A stretch of DNA of 64,000 bases from Psychrobacillus sp. FSL H8-0483 (GTDB taxonomy: Bacteria; Bacillota; Bacilli; Bacillales_A; Planococcaceae): the NCBI RefSeq assembly GCF_038637725.1, contig NZ_CP152052.1, positions 2,525,501 to 2,589,500 on the forward strand, written 5' to 3'. The translations under genes were made by a program, and so were the position numbers. The notes under the pieces are model-generated. The model was not told the origin of the DNA. It did not search any database and saw nothing but the letters and a program-made list of their open reading frames with translations. This document shows, piece by piece, positions 1 through 7,424 of the stretch. Each line of letters starts with the position of its first letter. Position 1 is the stretch's first letter.

Positions 1-682
1 TATCATAATGATCCTCTAAAAATAGATGGAAAGAGTCAATCCAAGTGTTTAATTGATCTTCTTCCAAACCTTTCTGAATAAGCGCTTCTATTGCAAAAAT
101 TATCCTTTCATCCTCATCATCGATAAAAACCGTATCTTTTGATATGCAATTTGCAATAGTATCTAAACATTCTTTTATGTTAGCAAGTTCAAATGAATAA
201 TGCTTTATGGTGGAAGTTAATAGATCAGCTCCATGAGCAATACTATGAGCCCACCCCTTGCCTTCTACAAACCCTCGAGTATCCTCTTCTTTTTGTAAGT
301 AAAGAATCGTTTTTTTATATGCTTCCTTTGCAATATGTTTTTCTAAGAAATTTAGTTCCATATCCTTTTCTAAAATGAGGTCAATTACTAGTGATGAAAA
401 GGATCGTGTAAAAACAGAATCTGTATTTTTTTCTCCAATTTTATAAAAAAGATGCTGATCATCTAAACAGACTTGGATCATTCTATGAAGTTGTTGTATG
501 TTCAAATGGTTTCCTCTTATTATTAGTTGAACAAAAGTTGAATAAATAAGCTTATCCCTTAGCTCCGAATCCGTTGACCCAATATTCTGTAGCATCTCCT
601 CTAATAACCCATCTAAGTTATTTAATAAGCTTGCATTTGCTGGTTGTTCTTTTATTTCTCTTAGTCTTGTTTTTAGTTCCAT
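1..682 (-). CDS. DUF2785 family protein (partial, C-terminus off the left edge)
   Basis: Reading the minus strand from an ATG at 682 gives 227 uninterrupted codons that run off the window, so the stop lies outside. The sequence is helical, acidic and soluble, with no signal peptide or membrane segment. The stretch GWAHSIAHGADLL near residue 142 is the hallmark of the DUF2785 family, whose function is unknown. An AGGAGT ribosome-binding site stands about 6 bases before the ATG, which supports the start. The gene points the same way as the other single accessory genes to its right and is separated from DUF5412 by about 190 bp. The family assignment is from memory of the motif. Biological role: not known. 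Confidence 0.75.
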   Translation of the reverse strand, partial: MELKTRLREIKEQPANASLLNNLDGLLEEMLQNIGSTDSELRDKLIYSTFVQLIIRGNHLNIQQLHRMIQVCLDDQHLFYKIGEKNTDSVFTRSFSSLVIDLILEKDMELNFLEKHIAKEAYKKTILYLQKEEDTRGFVEGKGWAHSIAHGADLLTSTIKHYSFELANIKECLDTIANCISKDTVFIDDEDERIIFAIEALIQKGLEEDQLNTWIDSFHLFLEDHYD

Positions 683-810
683 AATTTACTCCTATCCAAA
701 TATACTTTAAATATTCTTACTATTATTGTACCTTAATTGGAAAAATCAGACAACTATTTTTATTAAATCCTTCTGGTATATTGACAACTTCAAAAATAAA
801 CGTACAAATA

Positions 811-838
811 GAGCCCAAATTCACATAGAATTGGGCTC
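811..838 (-). terminator. Stem-loop after the DUF5412 gene
   Basis: GAGCCCAAATTC and GAATTGGGCTC pair around a short ACATA loop, 39 bp beyond the DUF5412 stop. The following bases on the minus strand are only moderately U-rich, so it is a likely but not textbook terminator. Confidence 0.6.
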
Positions 839-876
839 ATTTAAAATGCCAAGATATCTATTATCAAAAGGCATTA

Positions 877-1275
877 TTATTGATTTCTAAAATCGAATTT
901 ATCATTTGGTATATCTAACGAGTGTCCGTTAATTACCACTGTGTTATTGTCGGTCCATGTAATATTTGCAGTATCTTCCCGATAGTTCCAATAGATATTT
1001 TTGGTTTTATTATCTTCATCATTAAATACTAATTCACCACGAACAGAATTTGAAGTTGTAGCACCCCCATTTGTAACATATGCTTTTAAAGTGTATTTTC
1101 CATCAGGTGATAACTCTTCTTTCAGATATTCTCCTGTCGGTAACCTATTCATATCAAAGAAAGCCCAATAAACCCCATATCCTACCAGTGCAACAAATAA
1201 CAAACCAATTATTATGGAGCCCTTTAACCATTTTTTTGTAAAATCGCTTATTCTCAGGTCTAACAACCGCTTCAT
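877..1275 (-). CDS. DUF5412 family membrane-anchored protein
   Basis: 132 residues. One N-terminal membrane segment at about residues 17-38 (GSIIIGLLFVALVGYGVYW) is followed by FFDMNRLP and an extracytoplasmic beta-rich domain with SPDGKYTLKAYVTNGGA and TKNIYWNYRE, the conserved words of DUF5412. Function is unknown; topology suggests a domain outside the membrane. The best ribosome-binding site (GGGGGAG) lies about 20 bases before this ATG. It instead fits a six-codon reading frame (MAFGTL) whose TGA overlaps the ATG as ATGA, so translation may be coupled. Sure of the family, less sure of the exact start. Confidence 0.75.
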   Translation of the reverse strand: MKRLLDLRISDFTKKWLKGSIIIGLLFVALVGYGVYWAFFDMNRLPTGEYLKEELSPDGKYTLKAYVTNGGATTSNSVRGELVFNDEDNKTKNIYWNYREDTANITWTDNNTVVINGHSLDIPNDKFDFRNQ

Positions 1276-1315
1276 AATGTTCCAAAAGCCATATCTCCCC
1301 CTTTTTAAATGTCAT

Positions 1316-1362
1316 CTTACACTTTACCGCCTCTTTAGTTAAATAAGAAAAAAGATCCACCT
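1316..1362 (+). repeat. Hairpin repeat copy 1 (degenerate)
   Basis: Contains CCTCTTTAGTTAAATAAG followed by AAAAAAGATCCACCTAA, matching copy 10 (23393) with a decayed left arm. It lies just upstream of the DUF5412 gene and abuts insertion-sequence-like DNA on its right. Confidence 0.55.
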
Positions 1363-1446
1363 AAGTGAACTGTACCTCCAATTGTTAGAATGTGTCTAAC
1401 AAAAAAGTCTTTTCTGCTTCTTGAAGTGAACCACCGGATTAGACAA
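1363..1446. other. Possible insertion-sequence end or MITE remnant
   Basis: AGTGAACTGTACCTCC precedes a TGTTAGA-atgtg-TCTAACA palindrome. A related AGTGAACCACCGG-ATTAGACA follows about 50 bp later. This resembles the ends of IS3-type elements of Bacillales as I recall them, but no transposase is present. Treat it as tentative. Confidence 0.25.
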
Positions 1447-1480
1447 AATGCAGAGGACCCAAAAATGGTCCTCTTCCAAT

Positions 1481-1612
1481 GTATTGATTTCCGATCCAGA
1501 CGGACGCTTTCCGCGGGCATGGCTTCAGTCTCCTCGTCGCTTTCGCTCCTGCGGGGCCTTCAGCTCATACTATTCCCGCTGGAGTCGCCGTCTTCCACTA
1601 CAATCAATTGCC
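1481..1612. repeat. GC-rich dispersed repeat, copy 1
   Basis: A 130-bp GC-rich block with words shared by three other places in the window (14273, 14712, 17926), such as GCTCCTGCGGGGCCTTC and the GGACGCTTTCCGCGGGC type. The edges TTGATT and AATCAA form short inverted repeats. It contrasts sharply with AT-rich surroundings. Such elements are common between genes in Bacillales; open frames inside it are not credible genes. Confidence 0.7.
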
Positions 1613-1623
1613 TACAAAAAAAA

Positions 1624-1653
1624 GGTGTAGAAAAAGACTCGTTTTTCTACACC
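1624..1653 (-). terminator. Terminator of the BltD-like acetyltransferase gene
   Basis: GGTGTAGAAAAA and TTTTTCTACACC pair perfectly around CGAGTC on the minus strand and are followed by a run of eight T. It lies 66 bp beyond the acetyltransferase stop. Confidence 0.85.
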
Positions 1654-1719
1654 TACTTCAATTTATGGGCTTATTGGACAGCCCCGTATTGTCTTACTTA
1701 TAATTCTATCGATGGTTTA

Positions 1720-2172
1720 TCACTCGATATATTTAATAACAGCCATTTCCTTACCAAACCTATCACCATTATCAATAAATCCCAAACTTGAGTATAGATT
1801 ATGTGCTCCCAAATTTTCTGGATGATAACCTACAATAATTTTATTTGCATTTGGTAATTTTGCCATTTCTGAAATCATTAATTTAGTTGCCGCTTTACCT
1901 ATACCCTTACCTTGGAATTCCTTATCTACCATTATTCTATATACCCAATAACCATCAAGTTCTTCTTGAACAGAATTGTACATTAAAAATCCAACTATTT
2001 TTTCTTCAGCATATATAGCATATGGCTTTAGTGAAGGTTCAAACTTTGACTGAGCTATGGATCTAGCATTTGGCTCCATGTATTCTTGTTGTTCTGTTGA
2101 TACCTCTAATTCACAACAGTCGTACCAGTTTTCCGTATTTAATTCTACAATTTTCACATGCTTTGTACTCAT
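1720..2172 (-). CDS. GNAT N-acetyltransferase, polyamine (BltD-like) type
   Basis: 150 residues, the normal length of a single GNAT domain. The acetyl-CoA loop is seen as FQGKGIGKAATK (about residues 86-97). The N-terminal words EQQEYMEPNARSIAQSK and the YWVYRIMVDKE strand match spermidine/spermine acetyltransferases of the BltD kind, which move an acetyl group from acetyl-CoA to a polyamine in the cytoplasm. The substrate is inferred from similarity; a general small-amine acetyltransferase is the alternative. AAAGGGG lies 6 bases before the ATG. It stands alone, with its own terminator and no operon partner. Confidence 0.8.
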   Translation of the reverse strand: MSTKHVKIVELNTENWYDCCELEVSTEQQEYMEPNARSIAQSKFEPSLKPYAIYAEEKIVGFLMYNSVQEELDGYWVYRIMVDKEFQGKGIGKAATKLMISEMAKLPNANKIIVGYHPENLGAHNLYSSLGFIDNGDRFGKEMAVIKYIE

Positions 2173-2213
2173 AATTTTCCCCTTTCAAATTCGGGAAAAC
2201 GCTTTACAATTTG

Positions 2214-2270
2214 TTAATTAGGCGTTATCCCCATGTCGTCTTTCATAGTAAAAATTCTTATGTTTGTCAT
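2214..2270 (-). CDS. 18-codon reading frame with strong ribosome-binding site
   Basis: ATG at 2270 is preceded by AGAGGAGGCG at ideal spacing, and the frame closes after 18 codons (MTNIRIFTMKDDMGITPN). It begins like an acetyltransferase N-terminus and ends abruptly, 43 bp before the start of the next GNAT gene downstream. It may be the stub of a decayed cassette gene, or a short peptide. No function is claimed. Confidence 0.3.
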   Translation of the reverse strand: MTNIRIFTMKDDMGITPN

Positions 2271-2381
2271 AATGAACGCCTCCTCTAACACTATTGCCTA
2301 GAAATAATAGAAAAAATTTTTAGACTATTTAATAATACTATATTTTTCTATTAATTTCCTTAATACACTAAAATTTCTTTC

Positions 2382-2477
2382 TTATTCCACTAACCTGCCC
2401 CGTTAGGCAACCATGAAGCCCTGCTTTACCACAAAATATGGAAGAAAAATTACGTTCTTCCTTGGTAGTTGAACAAG
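2382..2477 (+). repeat. Hairpin repeat copy 2 (long form)
   Basis: Has the left arm TTCCACTAACC, the CTGCCCC loop, the middle words CATGAAGCCCTGC and ACCACAAAATATGG, and the right end TGGTAGTTGAACAAG. It ends 12 bp beyond the stop of the GNAT gene at 2489. Confidence 0.8.
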
Positions 2478-2488
2478 AGGTCAATTAT

Positions 2489-2923
2489 TTATAAAGGCAA
2501 ACTCATAGAAACTGTTCTTATGTTAAAGCCCATTTTTTCGTAAAGTTTTATAGCTGGATTCCCTGCAAACGCACTAAGTCGAACTTCAGAATATCCATCC
2601 TGTCTTAGATGGTCAAATGCAGTTCTCATTAACTGTTTAGAAACTCCATTCCCTCTAAATTCTTCTATAACAAACAGTTCATAAATAAATCCATTCATCT
2701 TGTCAGTAAATTGGTCTTTACCTGCACCTACAAGAATCCAGCCCATTAATTTTTCGTTCTCTGTTGCTATTAAATAATAGCTTCCCTTTTCCAGTAATGG
2801 TTCAATAAGACGTTTGATTTTTTCGTAAGGTTTTACTTCACCCATTGTGCCATCAAATAAAGCTTGTGGAGAAAGTAAAATTACCTTTTCAAGTTCAGAA
2901 TCATTAGGTTTTCTAATATCCAT
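2489..2923 (-). CDS. GNAT family N-acetyltransferase
   Basis: 144 residues, one GNAT fold. The acetyl-CoA binding loop is the EFRGNGVSKQLMRTAF stretch (about residues 88-103; R/Q-x-x-G-x-G/A pattern as RGNGVS), and the C-terminal strand carries NPAIKLYEKMGF, typical of the family. It transfers an acetyl group from acetyl-CoA to an unknown amine substrate. No membrane or signal sequence. AGAAAGGA upstream of the ATG supports the start. It is a single-gene unit with a hairpin repeat directly after its stop. The substrate cannot be read from sequence. Confidence 0.85.
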   Translation of the reverse strand: MDIRKPNDSELEKVILLSPQALFDGTMGEVKPYEKIKRLIEPLLEKGSYYLIATENEKLMGWILVGAGKDQFTDKMNGFIYELFVIEEFRGNGVSKQLMRTAFDHLRQDGYSEVRLSAFAGNPAIKLYEKMGFNIRTVSMSLPL

Positions 2924-3014
2924 TTAAAAATCAGTCCTTTCTATATCCTTTTTTTAAAAGCTTAACAAAGTATTCCAATATTCTTATTCCAGCGATTAAA
3001 ATAAATCGAATTCC

Positions 3015-3110
3015 TTGTTCAACTAACCTGCCCATTACTTGAGGATGAAAAAGGTATTAATGTACTGAAGTAACAACTCAATGATCTTTCACAAAAGCAC
3101 TCGTTAGTAA
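3015..3110 (+). repeat. Hairpin repeat copy 3
   Basis: Begins TTGTTCAACTAACCTGCCC and carries the distal words CAACTCAATGATCTTTCAC and AAAGCACTCGTTAG. It ends 11 bp beyond the stop of the lipoprotein gene at 3121. Confidence 0.75.
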
Positions 3111-3120
3111 AAAATAATAG

Positions 3121-3483
3121 TTATTTTTCTCCATACTTTTCATCCCTAATCGCTTTTCTATACTTACCTTCTTCTTCTTCAATAGCAATTGCTTCTTCTG
3201 TGCTTATTCCTTGCATAGCGCAATATTTTGTACCTTTTTCATACACATTCGAGAAGTTTCCAGAGTACGTGTCCTCTATAACTGAATGGTTTGTTACTTC
3301 ACCGATTTCTTCAACTACATCTTCTACATATTCATCACTTAATCGATAAATATAACCATCCCAAACGACAAATTTAAAAGCCCATTCTGCTGATGAATTG
3401 TTAATAATAGCTGATGAATCGTTGGAGCAACCCGATAAAAAAGCAATAGCTATTAAAGAAAAGAAAAAGTATTTTAATCTCAC
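3121..3483 (-). CDS. Small predicted lipoprotein of unknown function
   Basis: 120 residues starting at GTG with AAAAGGGG upstream. A charged start, a hydrophobic core (YFFFSLIAIAFL) and the lipobox LSGC at about residues 16-19 mark a type II signal peptide, so Cys19 would be lipidated and the rest exposed outside the cell membrane. The mature part is acidic (EEEEGKYRK near the end) with one further Cys. No family is recognised. It is a one-gene unit between hairpin repeats. Confidence 0.65.
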   Translation of the reverse strand: MRLKYFFFSLIAIAFLSGCSNDSSAIINNSSAEWAFKFVVWDGYIYRLSDEYVEDVVEEIGEVTNHSVIEDTYSGNFSNVYEKGTKYCAMQGISTEEAIAIEEEEGKYRKAIRDEKYGEK

Positions 3484-3541
3484 AAGTATTCCCCTTTTTC
3501 ATAAAATTCGTTAATTTCCAATTAAAGTTTCATTTATGGTT

Positions 3542-3633
3542 ATTGAACTAAACTGCTGCGTTAGTTGAATAAGGATAAAGAGCCGTCTATGCAGATCATT
3601 GATCTTTTCTAATACTTTCCTTGGTTCAATAAG
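3542..3633 (+). repeat. Hairpin repeat copy 4
   Basis: TTGAACTAA, an ACTGCTGCG loop, TTAGTTGAATAAG, then GAGCCGTCTATGCAG and a decayed right end GGTTCAATAAG. It ends 12 bp beyond the stop of the small membrane protein gene at 3645. Confidence 0.8.
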
Positions 3634-3644
3634 CGGAAAAATTT

Positions 3645-3827
3645 TTATTGAAAGTTATTAATAATCAATTGAAACCCAAAGATAACGGGTAATATAAAGA
3701 TCAAAAATAGCCCAGTAAACGAGAAGGTTATAAATCTTTTTCTATCTAAACCAACTCTTAATTCCCATAGTCCCAGACATACTAAATACAAACCTATTAG
3801 TATACTAATCATTGGTAATATTACCAT
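3645..3827 (-). CDS. Small two-helix membrane protein
   Basis: 60 residues with two hydrophobic segments (about 3-20 and 35-55) joined by a basic loop LRVGLDRKR. GGGGATTTAT precedes the ATG. No family is recognised and no function is assigned. The compact size, good ribosome-binding site and the hairpin repeat on its 3' side fit the one-gene units of this region. Confidence 0.55.
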   Translation of the reverse strand: MVILPMISILIGLYLVCLGLWELRVGLDRKRFITFSFTGLFLIFILPVIFGFQLIINNFQ

Positions 3828-3952
3828 ATAAATCCCCGTTTTATTTCCCCCTTTAATAATTATTTTTTTATATGTATCTCATTGAACTGACATAGTCCCT
3901 TTACTTTACGTTTGACATGAATGGAATTTCCAATATTAAGTGAATTATCCGA

Positions 3953-4010
3953 TTTAAACTAAACTGCTGCGTTAGTTTAATAAAAATGAGCTGTCTAAAA
4001 CAGCTCATTG
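3953..4010 (+). repeat. Hairpin repeat copy 5 (short form)
   Basis: The first stem TTAAACTAA/TTAGTTTAA is perfect, with an A-T pair where other copies have C-G or G-C at the third position. A second hairpin GAGCTG-tctaaaa-CAGCTC follows. It lies 33 bp beyond the DUF6176 stop. Confidence 0.85.
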
Positions 4011-4042
4011 CTTTTAAAGTAAAACCATATTACTTTAATATC

Positions 4043-4387
4043 TTACTTCATAGAATCTCGAACTTTATCAAGAATCATCACTACTTCAGTTTGTAAATCA
4101 ACTGGTTTATATGTGTCATCAATACATTCACTCCAATATGCAAGGTGTTGTTTATCAATCCAATGTTCGGATTCATCAACCTCATTTCCACCTGTACCTT
4201 GAACAGAATACCAATATAAATATTCTTCTCCATTTAAAACTTCTCGGAAAATGGTTTCTACGTACATTTTCTCGCCTTCAAGAGTTACTAATACATCTTC
4301 CATATGTTCATTTAAGAAGCCTAACCATTCATTTACTTTTTCTGTTTTACCTTGTTTCACTCGAAATCGTGTGCACTCTATTTTCAC
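4043..4387 (-). CDS. DUF6176 family protein
   Basis: 114 residues, soluble, beginning at GTG with AGGAAGGAA upstream. The pattern of FRVKQGKTEKVNEWLGFL near the N-terminus, EGEKMYVETIF and EYLYWYSVQG in the middle, and a WSEC word matches DUF6176, small proteins related to ferredoxin-like alpha+beta barrels. No enzymatic role is established. It is a single-gene unit with a short hairpin repeat on the 3' side. Confidence 0.7.
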   Translation of the reverse strand: MKIECTRFRVKQGKTEKVNEWLGFLNEHMEDVLVTLEGEKMYVETIFREVLNGEEYLYWYSVQGTGGNEVDESEHWIDKQHLAYWSECIDDTYKPVDLQTEVVMILDKVRDSMK

Positions 4388-4456
4388 TCTAAATTGTTCC
4401 TTCCTATCATTTAATAATCACCATTCTACCACATATTAACAAATTTAAATTACATC

Positions 4457-4517
4457 CTTATTCAACTAAACTGCTTCGTTAGCATAAGAAGCGACTGCTC
4501 TAATTGAACAATCGCAC
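4457..4517 (+). repeat. Hairpin repeat copy 6 (partial)
   Basis: CTTATTCAACTAA, ACTGCTTCG loop, then a decayed right arm TTAGCATAAG and GCGACTGCTCTAATTG. It ends about 25 bp beyond the stop of the alpha/beta hydrolase at 4542. Confidence 0.7.
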
Positions 4518-4541
4518 TCCGTTCTATAACTTTATAAGTTA

Positions 4542-5402
4542 CTAAACATTTAAGAAATCAACGATCATTTTCTTTTCACGCTTTGGCATCATATGAATGT
4601 GTCCGCACCCTTTTAGCATATGAGTCGTTCTATTTGGTATGATTCTTTTTGCTCTTGGTATTACTTTTTTCGCTGGAAATAAACAATCTTTTTCTCCTGC
4701 CATAATAAGTGTCGGAGCTTTACACTGTTGCATTAATTGTTCACTCACATTGGATGGCATCCCTACTTTTGTTTTTACATAATCAAAGCTATCTTTCACC
4801 ATATCCAAAGTATCTTTATCAAGAATTTCTTCGTTAATAGCTATAAATGAAGCTGTTTCTTTTATATATTTTTCTTTCTTTGTTAGTTTATATTTGAGTA
4901 GAGGAATCATCATTTTTACAGTACTGATTGGAAAGGCGTTATTAATACCTGATGGCACAATTAATACGGATTTTTTTATTTTTTCCGGTGCCGTACACAT
5001 CAGTTTTGCCAAAACTCCGCCTCCAAACGAAACCCCAAAACAAGCTATTTTATCAAATCCAAGTCCTGTAATAACGTCATTTGCCAACTTCCCATAATCA
5101 TAATTTCTAGGAGAGAGACTCACTTCATCACTTTTTCCAGGGTGGCCAATAATATCAACCGCATAGATGTGAAAATTCTTAAGCAGGAATCTATACATTA
5201 GTAAATTATAGGCAGACGTACTATTTCCGCCATGAAATACTAGCAATGGTTCACCCGATAGATTGGCAGTTTCAATGATATGTGTTCTTCCAAAACGAGT
5301 ATGCACGTAAACATCCTTATATGAATAATCCAATTTCTTCAATTGAGTATCATAAAGCTTTAAAGACATTTCTCTTCCAGATTGTGTTTTGTATATACTC
5401 AT
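4542..5402 (-). CDS. Alpha/beta hydrolase
   Basis: 286 residues, usual length for the fold. The oxyanion word LLVFHGGNS (about residues 53-61) and the nucleophile elbow CFGVSFGGG (Ser near residue 125) are present. The likely acid and histidine are in MAGEKDCLFPAKK and GCGHIHMMP near the C-terminus, so the triad looks complete. The substrate is unknown; esters, lactones or peroxides are possible. No signal peptide, hence cytoplasmic. AAAGGGC precedes the ATG. A GNAT/NUDIX-rich accessory setting suggests a detoxification or stress role, which is inference only. Confidence 0.85.
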   Translation of the reverse strand: MSIYKTQSGREMSLKLYDTQLKKLDYSYKDVYVHTRFGRTHIIETANLSGEPLLVFHGGNSTSAYNLLMYRFLLKNFHIYAVDIIGHPGKSDEVSLSPRNYDYGKLANDVITGLGFDKIACFGVSFGGGVLAKLMCTAPEKIKKSVLIVPSGINNAFPISTVKMMIPLLKYKLTKKEKYIKETASFIAINEEILDKDTLDMVKDSFDYVKTKVGMPSNVSEQLMQQCKAPTLIMAGEKDCLFPAKKVIPRAKRIIPNRTTHMLKGCGHIHMMPKREKKMIVDFLNV

Positions 5403-5513
5403 ATAGCCCTTTCCTATAGATTATTAATTCCTCCATGTAAACTCAGCAACTTACCTCCATATGTATTGGTTGACGGTGCTTTAACGATAAAAGCACCTAG
5501 TAACATAAAAATA

Positions 5514-5542
5514 GTGAAGAAAAGCAAATTGCTTTTCTTCAC
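5514..5542 (-). terminator. Terminator of the pyrimidine degradation operon
   Basis: GTGAAGAAAAGC and GCTTTTCTTCAC form a perfect stem around a four-base loop, 16 bp beyond the stop of the small gene at 5558. T-rich bases follow on the minus strand. Confidence 0.8.
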
Positions 5543-5557
5543 CTTTATTTCTGTCAT

Positions 5558-5767
5558 TCATTGCAAGAAAATTTGTTCTTGTAGCTTTGCCGAAAAATAT
5601 TTACGCGCATCTGCTGTAAGAATCTGCAAATGAACAACTTCCTCCTGACTTGTAAACTCTACAAACATACCACTTAAATTTTCATATGCGTATTGAATTT
5701 TAAAGCCACTGTCTAAATAATCATCTACTTTTTTTATTTCACTTATACTTTGTAAGTAATCCGACAT
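5558..5767 (-). CDS. Small soluble protein, last gene of the pyrimidine operon
   Basis: 69 residues, no membrane segment, no recognised family. It has a clear ribosome-binding site (GCGAGGTGATTGT then ATG) and lies about 105 bp after the present NCS1 stop, but only 22 bp after the end of the in-frame extension of that gene (see 5790). A strong terminator follows at once, so it appears to be the sixth gene of the pyrimidine operon. Mixed alpha/beta composition with VVHLQILTADARKYF near the middle. Function unknown. Confidence 0.6.
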   Translation of the reverse strand: MSDYLQSISEIKKVDDYLDSGFKIQYAYENLSGMFVEFTSQEEVVHLQILTADARKYFSAKLQEQIFLQ

Positions 5768-5789
5768 ACAATCACCTCGCTTTTTTGCT

Positions 5790-5873
5790 TCATTCCTCGT
5801 CTTTTATTTCAAATAGTGGGTCCACTTCTGCTGTTACAATTGGAGGCACGAGTACGGGTTTTTGACCAAAAAT
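5790..5873 (-). pseudogene. In-frame 27-codon tail of the NCS1 permease beyond its TGA
   Basis: Directly after the permease stop (TGA, 5876-5874) the same frame stays open for 27 codons to a second TGA at 5792-5790. The peptide, with words GQKPVLVPPIVTAEV and PLFEIKDEE, looks like real protein rather than random intergenic sequence. The next gene's ribosome-binding site lies directly behind the second stop. I infer that the permease once ended here and that a TGG to TGA change shortened it; readthrough or a sequencing error are alternatives. Confidence 0.5.
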
Positions 5874-7292
5874 TCAATCCAAATTATGACCAGCTGTAAT
5901 GCCTAAATACTTTTCATCACTCGGATCAATTAGTTCAGCTTGAGGGTACTTTTTGAACCACCAATATTTCGCTAACACAAAGTATACGAGCGCCCCCACG
6001 AAGAAACCAATTAATGAAGAATAAGTCGGGAACATATTAGCTATTGCACCTCCGACAACCCAAGCGATTAAACCTGCAAAGTTAAAGCCATGCATGTATT
6101 TAAATTGCCCATCTAGCTCGTAAAGATCTTTTACATTCACGCGGCGTTTACGGATTAAATAATAATCAGCAAATAAAATACCTACAATTGCAGTTAATAT
6201 ACCGCCAATGATTAACAGTGCATTTACTAAGACGTCAAACAAGCTCCATGGCTGTGCTATAACGCCAATAATTCCTGCAATAACAACACCAACCCAAAAC
6301 GGCACTTTTGGTCCACCGATGTTCGAGAAAATGGTTGCCGCGGGAATGACGTTTGCTGAAGTATTTGTAGACCACTGTGCTAACACAATCATCAACAATA
6401 AAATTCCTAATACAATGCCACTTGCACTTTGTTGTAATGCGTTGATCGGATCAGCAGATGACACGGCCATATAACAAACTGCACCAATTGTCACCATAAA
6501 AGTATTCGTAATGGGCATTACGATAATAGAACCAACTAGCTGTGTTTTATTGCGTTTAAACCAGTTGCGCTCATTTTTTGGCGCTTTAAAGAAACGTGAT
6601 AGTGATGGCATGTCGGCCGCTAACGTAGCCCAGAATCCCATGTTTGCCATGATCACTACCATGAATGCTGTAAAGGCCGCTACACCTGTTGTCGGTGATT
6701 CTACCCAAGTCCAAATTTCTTTTCCTTGTGACGTTGCATTATCTGCAAGCGTAATATACATCCAGCACGAAATTAAAATAATTATTGGCGCTGCTAAATC
6801 TGCAAATCTTTCAATCGACTTTATGCCTAATGATGTATTAAATAACTGTAAAGCGGCAAAGACAAGGAAGCATAAAAACCAATTATTAAATCCGAATAGT
6901 AAATTTAAAATGCCGTTAATCGCCATTGCGCCAAAATAGGTGTTAAGCCCGAACCAACATGCTGCCGTTACGCCACGAACAAGTGACGGGATATGCGTTC
7001 CAAATATACCGAATGGAGCGCGCATATATACTGGGAACGATAAGCCGTGCTCGATGCCAATATCCCCAATTAACGTCATAAACACGCCGATTAAACAAGA
7101 ACCGATTAACGTGGCTAAAATAACCATGGGCAATGGTAGACTCATAATAGCCGACCCGCCAATTGCAAATGCAGCTAATACAATCGCCATCCCTATCCAA
7201 ATTACCGCAAAACCAAATGCTCCGATGTTTCTTTGTTGATGTGTCACAGGAAGTAAATCTGGGGATTTTAAATAATTCCCGTTATTTCCCAT
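5874..7292 (-). CDS. NCS1 family nucleobase/hydantoin:cation symporter
   Basis: 472 residues with about 12 hydrophobic segments, the length and topology of NCS1 permeases (PucI, Mhp1, uracil/allantoin transporters). The N-terminal words LLPVTHQQRNIGAFGFAVIWIGMA and the later WSTNTSANVIPAA are characteristic. It would import uracil, dihydrouracil, hydantoin or a related ring by cation symport across the cell membrane. Its place at the end of the preTA/dihydropyrimidinase operon, 132 bp behind preA, argues for a pyrimidine substrate. AAAGGAGAG precedes the ATG. The present stop may be a recent nonsense codon (see 5790-5873); the missing tail is after the last helix, so transport may survive. 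Confidence 0.9.
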   Translation of the reverse strand: MGNNGNYLKSPDLLPVTHQQRNIGAFGFAVIWIGMAIVLAAFAIGGSAIMSLPLPMVILATLIGSCLIGVFMTLIGDIGIEHGLSFPVYMRAPFGIFGTHIPSLVRGVTAACWFGLNTYFGAMAINGILNLLFGFNNWFLCFLVFAALQLFNTSLGIKSIERFADLAAPIIILISCWMYITLADNATSQGKEIWTWVESPTTGVAAFTAFMVVIMANMGFWATLAADMPSLSRFFKAPKNERNWFKRNKTQLVGSIIVMPITNTFMVTIGAVCYMAVSSADPINALQQSASGIVLGILLLMIVLAQWSTNTSANVIPAATIFSNIGGPKVPFWVGVVIAGIIGVIAQPWSLFDVLVNALLIIGGILTAIVGILFADYYLIRKRRVNVKDLYELDGQFKYMHGFNFAGLIAWVVGGAIANMFPTYSSLIGFFVGALVYFVLAKYWWFKKYPQAELIDPSDEKYLGITAGHNLD

Positions 7293-7424
7293 ACATGTCT
7301 CTCCTTTTTATTTTTCATTTTCCGTGACATCCACTTAAGCCTTCTCTCCATACAGTTGACATCATGACATCTACTGAATAAAGTTGAATTTCAGTTACTC
7401 ATCAAATCATTGAGCGCTTTTCTT

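Noticed and set aside
193-378. 61-codon plus-strand frame
   Set aside because: Antisense to the DUF2785 gene, which has clear family motifs.
7320-7375. Three TGACATC words before the NCS1 gene
   Set aside because: Irregular spacing and not seen before the other pyrimidine genes; too weak to call an operator.
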